Source: Fimbriimonadaceae bacterium (lineage in GTDB: Bacteria; Armatimonadota; Fimbriimonadia; Fimbriimonadales; Fimbriimonadaceae). Taken from it: a stretch of 54,874 nucleotides of DNA. Location: assembly GCA_024710805.1 (NCBI GenBank), contig JANJUB010000098.1, positions 1-54,874 of the forward strand, written 5' to 3'. Shown one piece after another: positions 7,685 to 16,623 of this stretch (positions are counted from its first letter, which is position 1; each line of letters starts with the position of its first letter). The notes beneath the pieces are model-generated. The model saw only the letters and a list, made by a program, of their open reading frames with translations, ran no database searches and was not told the origin of the DNA. The position numbers were made by a program, and so were the translations under genes.

Positions 7685-9460
7685 ATGAAGTGGTTTGCCC
7701 AGCTCTTCCTTGTCGGATTTGTTGCGTCATCGGTTGCTCAGAGCAGTCCTGAGATCGTATGGTCCGAGGGTCAGGGCCAGTTCATGTCAAGCCATACAAC
7801 AGCTTCCCCCGATGGCAAGTGGGTATACGACGGCACGGGCAAGATTCGCCATACAGACACGCTCCAACTTCGGATTGCGATGGACTCGATTACGGGTAAC
7901 CCCGCATCGTTTAGTGCACACTCACAGTGGCTGATGACCTGCGGCACGTCCGGCATTCGGTTCTTCCTTCCGTTCCTCGATCTGCAAACCGGCGAGCTCA
8001 AGGCAACGACCTCAACCCCGCAGGATGTTCTAGGTATCGAAGTGAACGGCAACCAGGGGTTTGTGGCGGTGGACGATAGAGAGGCTGTGCTTTGGGCTCG
8101 TGTGGGTGGGATCTGGATGTTGCAGTTCAAGTGGCCCGTTGCTCCGAACCAACTCACCGGGGCCATCGCCATTTCACCCGATCGAAAGCACCTGGCGGTG
8201 GGGACCTACGAGCCTTCTATTCGAATCTACGACCTTGTGAATCGAAGCACGACTCCGCTCCAGACGCTTCCTGTCCTGGAACCAACTACTTTGCGGTGGA
8301 TGAAGTTCTCGAAGGACAGTGCCCACTTGCTGGCTGTGGCGGGACCTGCGCGGATCTGGCGCACGTCCGATTGGTCGCACCAAGGAGACGTGACCGTGCC
8401 CGACGGATTCCACGCGCAGATCGAACCGGCCCACAACCCTAACGAGTTCTGGCTGGTCAATAGTTTGAATCCTCGCAAGCTCAGCCGCTTCGATCTCCAG
8501 GGCAACGAACTGTTCTTCTTGGAATCCAAGCTTGGAGCAACTGGACTGTGTTTGCTCCCGAACAACCGGCTGATGGCGAGCATGCTGCCGGGTCTGGTGA
8601 CGATCGACGATCAAAACACGGTCAAGGAGGCACCGGGGGCAATGGGCGACCTGAGTAGCTTAAGTCTGACCTCCAACGGCAAAGAAATTGGCGCGACGGC
8701 TTGGGATGGCTACGTGCGGGTCTATGATCGCGCCACAGGCCGCGAGCGGTTTGCACGAAACACAGGTAGCCATTACACCCGGGTCGTGCGAGCCGTTCCC
8801 GATGGGCTGCGTTGGGTGGTCAAGGACGAGGAGTACTGGTCGACAAGCGGGAACAACTCAATCAAGGTCTATGACACGGTGGGCAATCTCTTGAGCCCGC
8901 CGGGAATAGGAACGAGCGGTGATCTCCTGGACGTAAGCCCCGTGGCCCACCCTACGCTTGGGCACATCGCAGCCGCCTCTCACGACGCTAGCGTTCGGAT
9001 CTTGAGGCTCTCAAACTACACCTACCCCGTTACCTTGGCCCAGCCAGATTCTCTAAGCCGCATTGTGTTTTCGCCAGACGGACAGCGGCTCGCTGTGGTT
9101 TGCGGACAAAGGACGCTTAGGATCTACCGCACCTCCGATTGGGGGTTGCAATATCAGGAGTCGTTTGCCGCTGACGTACGCGACCTCGTGTTCGACCACA
9201 CCACAAGTAAACTCTACTTGTTAAGCGGCGACACAAACGTGCTCGTTAGGCGACGCACTGGAGACGCGTGGGTCAACGACGGTTTTATCGCAGCACCTGA
9301 GTTTGGCCGTACTATAGCGGTCTCTCGAGACAGCCGCGTTCTCGCACTTGGATCATACCGACAGATGAAGCTGATTTACTTGCCCAACACGAACTCCGAT
9401 GACCGTTTGGCAGGGATTCTGGATCAATCCACATATGGTCGCTTTCAGCATTGCGAATGA
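7685..9460 (+). CDS. Secreted WD40-like beta-propeller protein, N-terminal part of a frameshifted gene
   Basis: About 591 residues with a Sec signal peptide (MKWFAQLFLVGFVASSVAQ) and a chain of WD40/YVTN-like blades, visible as repeats such as SPDGKWVYDG, SPDRKHLAVG, SPDGQRLAVV and SRDSRVLALG. Such proteins usually scaffold protein contacts outside the cell. The frame ends abruptly in GRFQHCE, while the +1 frame over the same bases continues in the same style into an Ig-like tail. The gene is therefore split by a single-base shift near 9390-9410, either a real mutation or an assembly error. GC content is lower than in the neighbouring genes. Confidence 0.75.
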   Translation: MKWFAQLFLVGFVASSVAQSSPEIVWSEGQGQFMSSHTTASPDGKWVYDGTGKIRHTDTLQLRIAMDSITGNPASFSAHSQWLMTCGTSGIRFFLPFLDLQTGELKATTSTPQDVLGIEVNGNQGFVAVDDREAVLWARVGGIWMLQFKWPVAPNQLTGAIAISPDRKHLAVGTYEPSIRIYDLVNRSTTPLQTLPVLEPTTLRWMKFSKDSAHLLAVAGPARIWRTSDWSHQGDVTVPDGFHAQIEPAHNPNEFWLVNSLNPRKLSRFDLQGNELFFLESKLGATGLCLLPNNRLMASMLPGLVTIDDQNTVKEAPGAMGDLSSLSLTSNGKEIGATAWDGYVRVYDRATGRERFARNTGSHYTRVVRAVPDGLRWVVKDEEYWSTSGNNSIKVYDTVGNLLSPPGIGTSGDLLDVSPVAHPTLGHIAAASHDASVRILRLSNYTYPVTLAQPDSLSRIVFSPDGQRLAVVCGQRTLRIYRTSDWGLQYQESFAADVRDLVFDHTTSKLYLLSGDTNVLVRRRTGDAWVNDGFIAAPEFGRTIAVSRDSRVLALGSYRQMKLIYLPNTNSDDRLAGILDQSTYGRFQHCE

Positions 9461-9800
9461 CCAGATTTTCTACAACACAGGGCCGATGCTCTACTGTGCC
9501 AAGAACCCCTACGCTGCCTTCATCTCGAGCATGTCGGTGTCTCCGACTTCGATTCAACCTGGACAGCATTCCGTCCTGACGGTGAACTTAACCAAGCCCG
9601 CGCCCGCGGGTGGACTGACGGTGCAGCTCACCGACTACACGCCCAACGTGTGGACTCCGGCGACGCTGAAGATTCCCGCGGGACAATATTCGGCAACGAC
9701 GAACCTCCTGACGCTGCCCGCGAGCAAGCCAGGTACCTACACCATCGTGGGTACGGTGCACGGAGTCCATGCGTCGACACGATTGACTGTCGCACCGTGA
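9399..9800 (+). CDS. C-terminal part of the frameshifted beta-propeller gene (last blade plus Ig-like domain)
   Basis: 133 residues in the +1 frame relative to the preceding ORF, overlapping it by 62 bp. It begins with a segment that completes a propeller blade (VAFSIANDQIFYNTG) and continues into a bacterial Ig-like domain (SVSPTSIQPGQHSVLTVNL ... TYTIVGTVHG). It has no signal peptide, no -10 box and no ribosome-binding site of its own, so it is best read as the rest of the upstream gene. The intact product would be about 700 residues. Confidence 0.7.
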   Translation: MTVWQGFWINPHMVAFSIANDQIFYNTGPMLYCAKNPYAAFISSMSVSPTSIQPGQHSVLTVNLTKPAPAGGLTVQLTDYTPNVWTPATLKIPAGQYSATTNLLTLPASKPGTYTIVGTVHGVHASTRLTVAP

Positions 9801-9875
9801 GTCAACTGTGCTGAGATCGTACTCGGACCTTTCGCCCAAACTGGATGGAGAACACCCTAGGAAGTGCCGACGTTC

Positions 9876-9881
9876 TATAAT
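9876..9881 (+). promoter_or_regulatory. -10 box upstream of the small exported protein gene
   Basis: Perfect TATAAT ends 14 nt before the ATG at 9896, predicting a leader of only a few bases. It may also serve secA downstream. Confidence 0.5.
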
Positions 9882-9895
9882 TGGCTTCTGTCCGA

Positions 9896-10222
9896 ATGTT
9901 TCCGCTGATTCCCGCCCTGATCCTGTTGTTGCTCCAAGGCCACGCGCCTCTGGATCGCGCGCAGTTGCCCGCGGCTCTCGATGCGCTCCCCTGGGGAGCG
10001 ATGGTTCGCCAGATCGAGGCCGATCAGAAGCTCGGCCGGCCCCTTAGTGCGGAAGCTCGTGCGTTGCTGTGGCTCATCGCCCAGCCCGCCGGCACCTCGG
10101 CACCCGCTGTCTCAGAGGATCCCGAAGCCGAGCCGCATCTGCCCGAACTTCCCATAACCCGCCTCGACCGTGGTTATGCGAAGTCGGATCGCACCCGCGA
10201 CGGTCCGTTCGTTCTCGCTTAA
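9896..10222 (+). CDS. Hypothetical small exported protein upstream of secA
   Basis: 108 residues starting MFPLIPALILLLLQG, a likely signal peptide or N-terminal anchor. The remainder is a short Ala/Leu-rich helical stretch (ALPWGAMVRQIEADQKLG) and an acidic, proline-rich tail with no recognised domain. TATAAT precedes the ATG, and the gene ends 62 nt before secA with no terminator between them, so the two may be co-transcribed. I do not recognise the family. The codon pattern is that of a real gene, but the coding call is only moderately sure. Confidence 0.5.
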   Translation: MFPLIPALILLLLQGHAPLDRAQLPAALDALPWGAMVRQIEADQKLGRPLSAEARALLWLIAQPAGTSAPAVSEDPEAEPHLPELPITRLDRGYAKSDRTRDGPFVLA

Positions 10223-10284
10223 GATCGCCGTCTGCGACCCGCTCCTACGGAGTGGCCGCCACGATTTGAACGAGAACCGAACCC

Positions 10285-13200
10285 ATGCAATTTCTGAGAA
10301 AGCTGTTCGACACCAGCAAGAAGGATGTCGAGAACTTGATGCCGATCATCGAGCGCGTGAATGCGCTCGAACCGACCATCTCCGCCCTCACCGACGAAGA
10401 ACTCAAGGCGAAGACCCCTGAGTTCAAGCAGCGGCTGGCCAACGGCGAATCGATCGACCAGATCACGCCTGAAGTCTTTGCCGTCGTTCGCGAAGTTAGC
10501 AAGCGCTTGCTGCACATGCGCCACTTCGATGTTCAGGTCGTCGGCGGCTTGGTACTCCACCAGGGTCGTATCGCCGAGATGAAGACCGGTGAAGGTAAGA
10601 CCCTCGTCGCGGTCGCGCCTCTGTATCTGAACGCGCTTACCGGGCGCGGCGTCCACTTGGTTACGGTGAACGATTACCTCGCTCGCCGCGACGCGGTCTG
10701 GATGGGCCCGATCTACCACTTCCTCGGCATGTCGGTCGGCATCATTCAGGGCCAAAGCCAAGAGTCCGACGAGTTGGGCGGCTCCTGGATGTACGCGCCG
10801 GGCGTCCAAAACGACGATCCTCGTTACGCGAACCTGGTGCCGATCAGTCGCCGTGAGGCCTACCTGTGCGACATCACGTATGGCACGAACCACGAGTTCG
10901 GGTTCGACTATCTGCGCGACAACATGGCCTTCAGCCTCGAGCAGCTGTCGATGCGCGAGCTTCACTTTGCGATCATCGACGAAGTCGACTCGATTCTCAT
11001 CGACGAAGCGCGAACGCCCCACATCATCAGCGGCGCGAGCCAGGAAGATGTGTCGGTCTATAAGGTCGTCGACCAAATCGTCAAGCAGCTTCAGCCGGAA
11101 GTCCACTACACCGCCGACAAGAAGAACCACAGTGCCAGCCTCACCGAAGAAGGAATGGACGAGGTCGAGCGCATGATGGGCATTCCCAACATTGCCTCGG
11201 ATCCGAAGCTGTTCCACCACGTGAATGCCTCGGTGAAGGCGTACGCGCTGTTCGATCGGGATGTCGAGTACGTCGTCCGCGGGGGCGAAGTCGTCATCGT
11301 CGACGAGAACACGGGCCGTATGATGTTTGGCCGCCGATTCTCGGACGGCCTGCACCAAGCCCTCGAAGCCAAAGAAGGCGTGACCGTCCAGCGCGAAAGC
11401 CAGACCGTCGCGGTTATTACGTTCCAGAACCTGTTCCGCCTTTACGAGAAGCTCGCCGGCATGACCGGTACCGCGAAGACGGAAGAGGACGAGTTCCGCA
11501 AGATCTATGGCCTCGACGTGGTCAGCGTGCCGACCCACCGGCCCATGTGCCGCGCGGACCAAGCCGACATCATCTTCAAGACCGAGGAGGCGAAGTTCCG
11601 CGCCATCGCATTTGAGATCATGCGGCTGTACACCAAGCAGCAGCCCGTCCTCGTCGGTACTCGTTCGATCGAGATGTCCGAGAAAGTCTCCGAGCGGCTC
11701 ACCGCCGACATGTTGCAGAAGCTTGTGTCGATCAACCGGCTGCGCGAATCGCTCGAAATCAAGAAGGACCTTCCCAAGGACCTTCGCAACGATGCTCAGG
11801 AGCTCATCAACGCCGACCTGAAGGAGCAGTCCCGGCAGGTCCTCGCGCCCTTCATGAGTAAGGCGAACTTGCCCAGCGATCCGCTGAGCGACGAGATGGT
11901 GGACTGGTTGCTGAAGCAGTGGAAGTTGCCCGCCGAGAATCGCGAGAACCTCGAGGAGGCGCTCAAGCATGGCATTCCGCACAACGTTCTGAACGCGAAG
12001 TTCCACGAGCGCGAAGCGCTCATCATTGCCGAAGCTGGCCGAAAGGGCCAGGTAACAATCGCCACGAACATGGCCGGTCGTGGTGTCGACATCCTACTGG
12101 GTGGCCGTATCCAGGATGAGCTTGTCGAGCGCGCCCGAAACATGGAAGAGGGCGACTACGACGAGTACACCGGCACGTTCGTCAGCTACCGACGTGGTGG
12201 GCAGGAGCGCGCCGCGCCCCCGCTACCGTTGGACGACACCGAGCGCCTCACGCTCGCCGAAGAAGTCCGCGCTCTGGGTGGCCTTTACATCCTGGGTACG
12301 GAGCGCCACGAGAGCCGCCGCATCGACAACCAGCTTCGTGGCCGTGCCGGTCGTCAGGGCGATCCGGGCGAAAGCCGATTCTTCGTTGCGCTTGAGGACC
12401 AGCTTTGGAAGATCTTCAACGCGAAGATGCTGGAGAACCCGCTGCTGAAGGCATGGCCTCCGATGGAGCAGGTGGACACCAAGTTCCTCTCGGGGATGAT
12501 CCAGAAAACCCAGGAGCGCATCGAGAACCACTTCTTCGAAGCGCGAAAGCACGTTCTCGAGTACGACGACGTCTTGAACGCGCAGCGCGAGCACATCTAC
12601 GGATGGCGGCGCGAGATTCTGATCGGCGAGCGCGATGTGCGTGGAGATCTCAAGGGCCAGATCGACGAGCTCATCGCCGAGATCTGCCAGAACGCTTGGA
12701 TGATCGACGAGGTTCAGGGTCGGGTGTTCGACTATGAGGTGCTCTACGAGGACATCTCGGAAATCTTCCCGATCATCGATTACGCGACCATCAGCGAACT
12801 AGAGCAGCATCAGCCGGGCGAGCCGATCATCGCCTTCGTGCAGGATATCGCGCACCGCGCCTACGACGCGAAGGTTGCGAGTTATCCGCCCGAGATGATG
12901 AACTACCTGGAGCAGCAGGTCATGCTGCGCGCAGTCAACGACAAGTGGATGGACCATTTGCAGGTCGTCGAGTACATCCGCGAGGGCATCGGCTTGCGAG
13001 GTTATGGCCAGACCGACCCGCTCGTTGCGTATAAGCGCGAGACCTTTGATCTGTTCCAGACCACGCTGCGCCAGATTCGCGACCAGGCGGTGCGGATGAT
13101 CTTCCGCGCTGAACTGCAGGTGAATCAGCCTCAAGAAGCCGAACCGGCGATGACGCGCATGGAAGATGAGCCCGCCGGTTCGGCGGCACTGGGAATGACG

Positions 13201-13371
13201 GGCGATGCCACGTCGGCCGTCTCACCGATCGTCATGCCCGGCCAGTCGGACGGCTACATGGCGGACGTCGACTGGACTCGGGTGGGTCGCAACGATCCGT
13301 GCCCGTGCGGCAGCGGCAAGAAGTTCAAGTCCTGCCACTATCCGACGCTCCGGTCTTCCGGTGTGATCTAA
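10285..13371 (+). CDS. secA: Preprotein translocase ATPase SecA
   Basis: 1028-residue motor that pushes unfolded preproteins through SecYEG. NBD1 Walker A MKTGEGKT (99-106), DEVD box IIDEVDSIL (230-238), preprotein-binding domain (about 250-400), NBD2 with ERHESRRIDNQLRGR, the helical scaffold/wing domains and a C-terminal zinc motif CPCGSGKKFKSCH that binds SecB or ribosomes in other bacteria. It is longer than E. coli SecA (901) mainly because of an insertion of about 85 residues (around 477-562) between the NBD2 motif GTRSIEMSEKVSERL and GIPHNVLNAK, plus a smaller one after MAGRGVDILLGG. Lineage-specific insertions at this place are known in some phyla. Confidence 0.97.
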   Translation: MQFLRKLFDTSKKDVENLMPIIERVNALEPTISALTDEELKAKTPEFKQRLANGESIDQITPEVFAVVREVSKRLLHMRHFDVQVVGGLVLHQGRIAEMKTGEGKTLVAVAPLYLNALTGRGVHLVTVNDYLARRDAVWMGPIYHFLGMSVGIIQGQSQESDELGGSWMYAPGVQNDDPRYANLVPISRREAYLCDITYGTNHEFGFDYLRDNMAFSLEQLSMRELHFAIIDEVDSILIDEARTPHIISGASQEDVSVYKVVDQIVKQLQPEVHYTADKKNHSASLTEEGMDEVERMMGIPNIASDPKLFHHVNASVKAYALFDRDVEYVVRGGEVVIVDENTGRMMFGRRFSDGLHQALEAKEGVTVQRESQTVAVITFQNLFRLYEKLAGMTGTAKTEEDEFRKIYGLDVVSVPTHRPMCRADQADIIFKTEEAKFRAIAFEIMRLYTKQQPVLVGTRSIEMSEKVSERLTADMLQKLVSINRLRESLEIKKDLPKDLRNDAQELINADLKEQSRQVLAPFMSKANLPSDPLSDEMVDWLLKQWKLPAENRENLEEALKHGIPHNVLNAKFHEREALIIAEAGRKGQVTIATNMAGRGVDILLGGRIQDELVERARNMEEGDYDEYTGTFVSYRRGGQERAAPPLPLDDTERLTLAEEVRALGGLYILGTERHESRRIDNQLRGRAGRQGDPGESRFFVALEDQLWKIFNAKMLENPLLKAWPPMEQVDTKFLSGMIQKTQERIENHFFEARKHVLEYDDVLNAQREHIYGWRREILIGERDVRGDLKGQIDELIAEICQNAWMIDEVQGRVFDYEVLYEDISEIFPIIDYATISELEQHQPGEPIIAFVQDIAHRAYDAKVASYPPEMMNYLEQQVMLRAVNDKWMDHLQVVEYIREGIGLRGYGQTDPLVAYKRETFDLFQTTLRQIRDQAVRMIFRAELQVNQPQEAEPAMTRMEDEPAGSAALGMTGDATSAVSPIVMPGQSDGYMADVDWTRVGRNDPCPCGSGKKFKSCHYPTLRSSGVI

Positions 13372-13378
13372 GGCTGTG

Positions 13379-13438
13379 CCTGCTGCGGCATCGCTTAGCG
13401 GCCCTGGCGTGAAATGCCTACACCAGGGCCGCAGCAGG
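13379..13438 (+). terminator. Possible factor-independent terminator or cruciform after secA
   Basis: CCTGCTGCGG (13379-13388) can pair with CCGCAGCAGG (13429-13438), and GGCCCTGG with CCAGGGCC inside. The stem starts 7 nt after the secA stop. There is no T-run, so this is a structural call only. Confidence 0.4.
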
Positions 13439-13439
13439 T

Positions 13440-13562
13440 AGCGATGTGGGCAGGGGTTTCGAGTCACCAAGTGATGCGGTACGACACCCCCGCGCGCTTC
13501 GCGTTGTTCTCAATCCGAGTGAATCCGGGTCAACCCGAGCATGACCTGCCAACCCGGTAAGC
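13440..13562. repeat. Intergenic repeat family 1, copy B
   Basis: Contains GTTTCGAGTCACCAAGTGA, then GGTACGACACCCCCGCGCG, then degenerate 10-bp units (AATCCGAGTG, AATCCGGGTC, AACCCGAGC). It is a shortened copy: the outer GCGCAGG arms are lost. The long reading frame of the next gene would start inside it at 13541, which is why 13571 is preferred as the start. Confidence 0.7.
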
Positions 13563-13563
13563 T
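13558..13563 (+). promoter_or_regulatory. -10 box of a leaderless promoter for the solute-binding protein
   Basis: TAAGCT ends 7 nt before the ATG at 13571. Confidence 0.5.
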
Positions 13564-13570
13564 TGCCCAC

Positions 13571-14860
13571 ATGAGGTGCATCGCTCTCGTCGGGTTGCTG
13601 GCGGCGCTCGCCGTCGGTGGCTGTGTACGTCAAGCGAGCGAAGAGAATGTCCTGCGCGTGTCCAACTGGGGTGGCGCGGGCGACGATGGCCCATTCGAGC
13701 AGATGGTCCAAGCGAAGAACCGCCAGTTTGGCGAGCGCAACGGGGCCAAAGTGCGCGTCGAGGGCATCCCGGGCGAGTACGTGCCCAAGATGCTCCTCAA
13801 CTTCGTCGCGGGGTCTCAGCCCGACGTCATGGTCGTCGATGCGAGCAGCGCCGCGGTTTTCGTGAACAACGGCCTGCTGCAAGACCTCCGACCCTTCATC
13901 GAGCGCGATCCCGAGTTCAAAGTCAGCGATTACTACGCAAACGTGCTCGCCACCTACCAGCGCGACGAGGCGATCTACGCGATCCCGAATGACTTCACCC
14001 CGATGGTGATGTACTACAACAAGGATCTGTTCGACGCCGCAGGGGTGCCTTATCCCAAGCCGGGCTGGAACTTCGACGATTTCCTCCGCACCGCTCAGCA
14101 ACTCACCATCCGCCAGAACAACCGGACCAAGCAGTACGGCTTCGTGTTCACCAACTGGATGCCCGGCTGGGTGATGTGGCTGTGGAACAACGGGGGCGAC
14201 GTGCTCTCTCCGGATGGAGTCGCAAAGGGCACCCTCGACTCCGCCCAGAACACCCAGACGTTCAGCTTTCTTCGCGATCTCGCGACCAAGCACGGAGTCG
14301 CTCCGACGTTGAGTGAGGCCGCCTCGATGGGGGTCGACCTGTTCGCCAACGGGCAAGCCGCGATGACCGTCTCTGGCCACTGGGCGCTGGTCGGCTACAA
14401 GAGCGCGAAGCAGATCAAATGGGAGCGATTGGGGGTCATCGAGTTTCCCCATAACACCCCCGAGTCGCACACCGTGCTTTACATGTCGGCGTACGGCATC
14501 CCGCGAGGGGCGAAGAACGCGGAACTCGCATGGAAGTACATCAAGATGTGGACCTCGCAGGAGATTCAGCGCGAGTACCAGTCGACCGGGATCGCGGTGT
14601 GTGCGCGGATCGACATCAGCCAGGAGCGGGCCGGACTCGAGCAATCCAAGCCAGCCACCGTCGAACAGGTGATCGAGCGGTCTTTCCTCCCGATAATTCC
14701 GACCGGACGCCCACCGTATGGCTCGCGTATCGAGGGGTATGAGATCGTCGAAAAGCACGGCGCGAGCGCGATGCAGAGCATTCTCAACGGGTCCGATGTG
14801 GCGACGACCTTGCAGAGAACCGCCGAGCGGATCGACGCCGAGTTCGCGAAGAGCCGATAA
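13571..14860 (+). CDS. Extracellular sugar-binding lipoprotein (family 1 solute-binding protein)
   Basis: 429-residue ABC-transporter receptor. The ATG at 13571 gives a signal peptide with the lipobox AVGGC, so Cys18 anchors it to the membrane. The body matches the carbohydrate-binding SBP family 1 pattern: VLRVSNWGG at the start of the mature fold, IPNDFTPMVMYYNKDLFDAAG in the first lobe, and FANGQAAMTVSGHWAL and YGIPRGAKNAELAWKYIK in the second. No permease or ATPase gene is adjacent. A sugar permease fragment lies 13 kb away at the left edge, but co-function is not shown. The family points to sugars, with no specific ligand. Confidence 0.9.
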   Translation: MRCIALVGLLAALAVGGCVRQASEENVLRVSNWGGAGDDGPFEQMVQAKNRQFGERNGAKVRVEGIPGEYVPKMLLNFVAGSQPDVMVVDASSAAVFVNNGLLQDLRPFIERDPEFKVSDYYANVLATYQRDEAIYAIPNDFTPMVMYYNKDLFDAAGVPYPKPGWNFDDFLRTAQQLTIRQNNRTKQYGFVFTNWMPGWVMWLWNNGGDVLSPDGVAKGTLDSAQNTQTFSFLRDLATKHGVAPTLSEAASMGVDLFANGQAAMTVSGHWALVGYKSAKQIKWERLGVIEFPHNTPESHTVLYMSAYGIPRGAKNAELAWKYIKMWTSQEIQREYQSTGIAVCARIDISQERAGLEQSKPATVEQVIERSFLPIIPTGRPPYGSRIEGYEIVEKHGASAMQSILNGSDVATTLQRTAERIDAEFAKSR

Positions 14861-14940
14861 GGGTGCCTTAGGTTGCACGGCTTGGCGCGGGCTCAAAATC
14901 CTCCGACGCCAATCTCGGGACATGAATCTTGACAAAAGCG

Positions 14941-14946
14941 TACAAT
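14941..14946 (+). promoter_or_regulatory. -10 box of the suf operon promoter
   Basis: TACAAT ends 7 nt before the ATG at 14954 (4 nt before the GTG at 14951), a leaderless arrangement. The Rrf2-type regulator encoded in this operon is the obvious candidate to act here, although no clear Rrf2 palindrome is seen. Confidence 0.55.
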
Positions 14947-14950
14947 TAGG

Positions 14951-16177
14951 GTGATGGCTCTTGCCGCGCTTGAAACGATCCGAGATCAGTTCCCCATCCT
15001 GAAGGAGACCATCCGCGGGAAGCGGCTGGTGTATCTCGACAGCGCGGCCTCGACCCAGAAACCGGATGTCGTCATCGACACGATCAGCGACTACTACCGG
15101 CACTCACACGCGAACGTCCACCGCGGAGTTCACGCCCTCAGCCAGCGCGCCACCGATCAGTTCGAGAATGCTCGCCGACTGCTGCAAGGGTTCATCAACG
15201 CGCGGGAAGATGCCGAAGTCATCTTCACGAAAGGCAGCACCGAGGCGATCAACCTTGTCGCCGCGAGTTGGGGACGCACGTTCCTGCAACCCGGCGACCG
15301 CATCATGCTCACCGAGATGGAGCATCACGCGAACATCGTGCCGTGGCAGGTGGCCGCCCAGCAGACCGGAGCGGAGATCGTGGTGGTGCCGATTCTCGAT
15401 GACGGCTCGCTGGACATGGAAGCGATGGCAAAGCTGCTCGACGAGCGCGTGAAGATGGTGGGCGTCACCCACGTCAGCAACGTGTTGGGCACGGTCAACC
15501 CGATTGCCGAGATCACCCGGATGGCGCATGCGGTCGGTGCGAAGGTGCTCGTCGATGGGGCGCAGGCGCTGGGCCATCTGCGGATGGATGTGCAGGCGGT
15601 CGGCGTCGACTTCTATACGATGGCGAGCCACAAGATGTACGGCCCGACGGGCATTGGAGCGCTGTACGGGCGTCGCGAGCTGCTCGACGCCATGCCGCCG
15701 TACCAGCTTGGCGGAGGCATGATCCGCTCCGTCACCTTTGAGAAGGCCACGTACGCGGCGCTTCCGGACAAGTTCGAGCCGGGTACCCCGAACATCGCTG
15801 ACGCGATCGGCCTTGGCGCCGCGATCGAGTTCCTTTCGCCAAGGCTCGAAGAAGCGCACCACCTTGAGTCAGACCTGACGCACTACAGCCACGAGCGGCT
15901 CAGCGAGATTCCCGGGCTGAAGATCCACGGGACCGCCCCTGGCAAGGCGGGCACGATCAGCTTCACGATGGCCGATGTCCACCCGCACGATATCGGCACG
16001 ATTCTCGACAGCGAGGGCGTCGCGGTGCGCGCCGGGCACCATTGCTGCCAGCCGCTGATGGCGCGTCTAGGGGTGGCGGCAACCGCGCGGGCCTCGTTCG
16101 CTCTCTATAACACCCGGGATGACATCGATGCACTGGCCTTGGCGCTGCGCCGGGTCCGGGAGGTATTCGGCCTATGA
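14951..16177 (+). CDS. sufS: Cysteine desulfurase SufS
   Basis: PLP enzyme that removes sulfur from L-cysteine as a protein persulfide for Fe-S cluster assembly; 408 residues, the normal class II (SufS/CsdA) length. PLP-binding Lys228 lies in ASHKMYGPTG, the cofactor-stacking His in TEMEHHAN and the active-site Cys365 in RAGHHCCQPLM (numbered from the GTG). Two adjacent cysteines (365-366) follow the histidines. The start is GTG 14951 or, more likely from promoter spacing, ATG 14954. It is the first gene of sufS-sufU-sufT-rrf2-A-type carrier and overlaps sufU by 4 bp (ATGA). Confidence 0.95.
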   Translation: MMALAALETIRDQFPILKETIRGKRLVYLDSAASTQKPDVVIDTISDYYRHSHANVHRGVHALSQRATDQFENARRLLQGFINAREDAEVIFTKGSTEAINLVAASWGRTFLQPGDRIMLTEMEHHANIVPWQVAAQQTGAEIVVVPILDDGSLDMEAMAKLLDERVKMVGVTHVSNVLGTVNPIAEITRMAHAVGAKVLVDGAQALGHLRMDVQAVGVDFYTMASHKMYGPTGIGALYGRRELLDAMPPYQLGGGMIRSVTFEKATYAALPDKFEPGTPNIADAIGLGAAIEFLSPRLEEAHHLESDLTHYSHERLSEIPGLKIHGTAPGKAGTISFTMADVHPHDIGTILDSEGVAVRAGHHCCQPLMARLGVAATARASFALYNTRDDIDALALALRRVREVFGL

Positions 16178-16620
16178 TGAGCGAGCTTTATCAGGACTTG
16201 ATTCTCGACCACAACCGAGCCCCCCGAAACCGCCGGGTGATCGAGCATCCGAGCCATGAAGCCGACGGTCATAATCCGCTCTGCGGCGATCAGATTCACG
16301 TGTACGCGGTCGTTCGGGACGGCGTCGTCGAGGACGTCAGCTTCGTGGGGCAGGGGTGCGCGATCTCGACCGCGAGTGCCTCGCTCATGACCGAAGCTCT
16401 CCGTGGGCGGACCGTCGAGGAGGCGGAGGCGATCTTCAAGCGATTTCACGCGATGCTCACCGACGACGCGGCGATCGATGGTTTTCCCGAAGACGGGTTG
16501 GACAAGCTACAGGCCTTTGCCGGAGTCCGCGAGTATCCGATGCGGGTCAAGTGTGCGACCCTTGCCTGGCACACCCTTCACGCCGCCTTGGCGGGAGACG
16601 GCCGCGTCTCGACGGAGTAA
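16174..16620 (+). CDS. sufU: Sulfur-relay/scaffold protein SufU
   Basis: 148-residue IscU-like protein. In Firmicutes SufU is a zinc-dependent sulfurtransferase that accepts sulfur from SufS. The three conserved cysteines are present: C37 (NPLCGD, with D39 as a further ligand), C62 (GQGCAIS) and C127 (RVKCATL). The ~20-residue insertion between the second and third cysteines is the mark of SufU as against IscU. The ATGA overlap with sufS indicates coupled translation and matched amounts of the two partners. Confidence 0.93.
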   Translation: MMSELYQDLILDHNRAPRNRRVIEHPSHEADGHNPLCGDQIHVYAVVRDGVVEDVSFVGQGCAISTASASLMTEALRGRTVEEAEAIFKRFHAMLTDDAAIDGFPEDGLDKLQAFAGVREYPMRVKCATLAWHTLHAALAGDGRVSTE

Positions 16621-16623
16621 CCC

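Noticed and set aside
10219-12006. 595-codon reading frame antisense to secA
   Set aside because: It lies wholly opposite the strongly conserved secA and has low-complexity L/V/D/H-rich composition typical of the antisense frame of GC-rich genes; it has no recognisable domain.
13379-13438. SRP/4.5S RNA candidate in the gap after secA
   Set aside because: The GC-rich fold looked suggestive, but the conserved GGAAG/AGCAG asymmetric-loop sequence is missing; kept only as a possible terminator.
14929-14946. TTGACA followed by TACAAT as a -35/-10 pair before sufS
   Set aside because: The spacer is only 6 bp, far below the 16-18 bp required; only the TACAAT box is kept.
13418-15103. 561-codon frame antisense to the sugar-binding protein
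   Set aside because: Shadow of a real lipoprotein gene with a recognisable family; the ends run through repeat copy B and into sufS.
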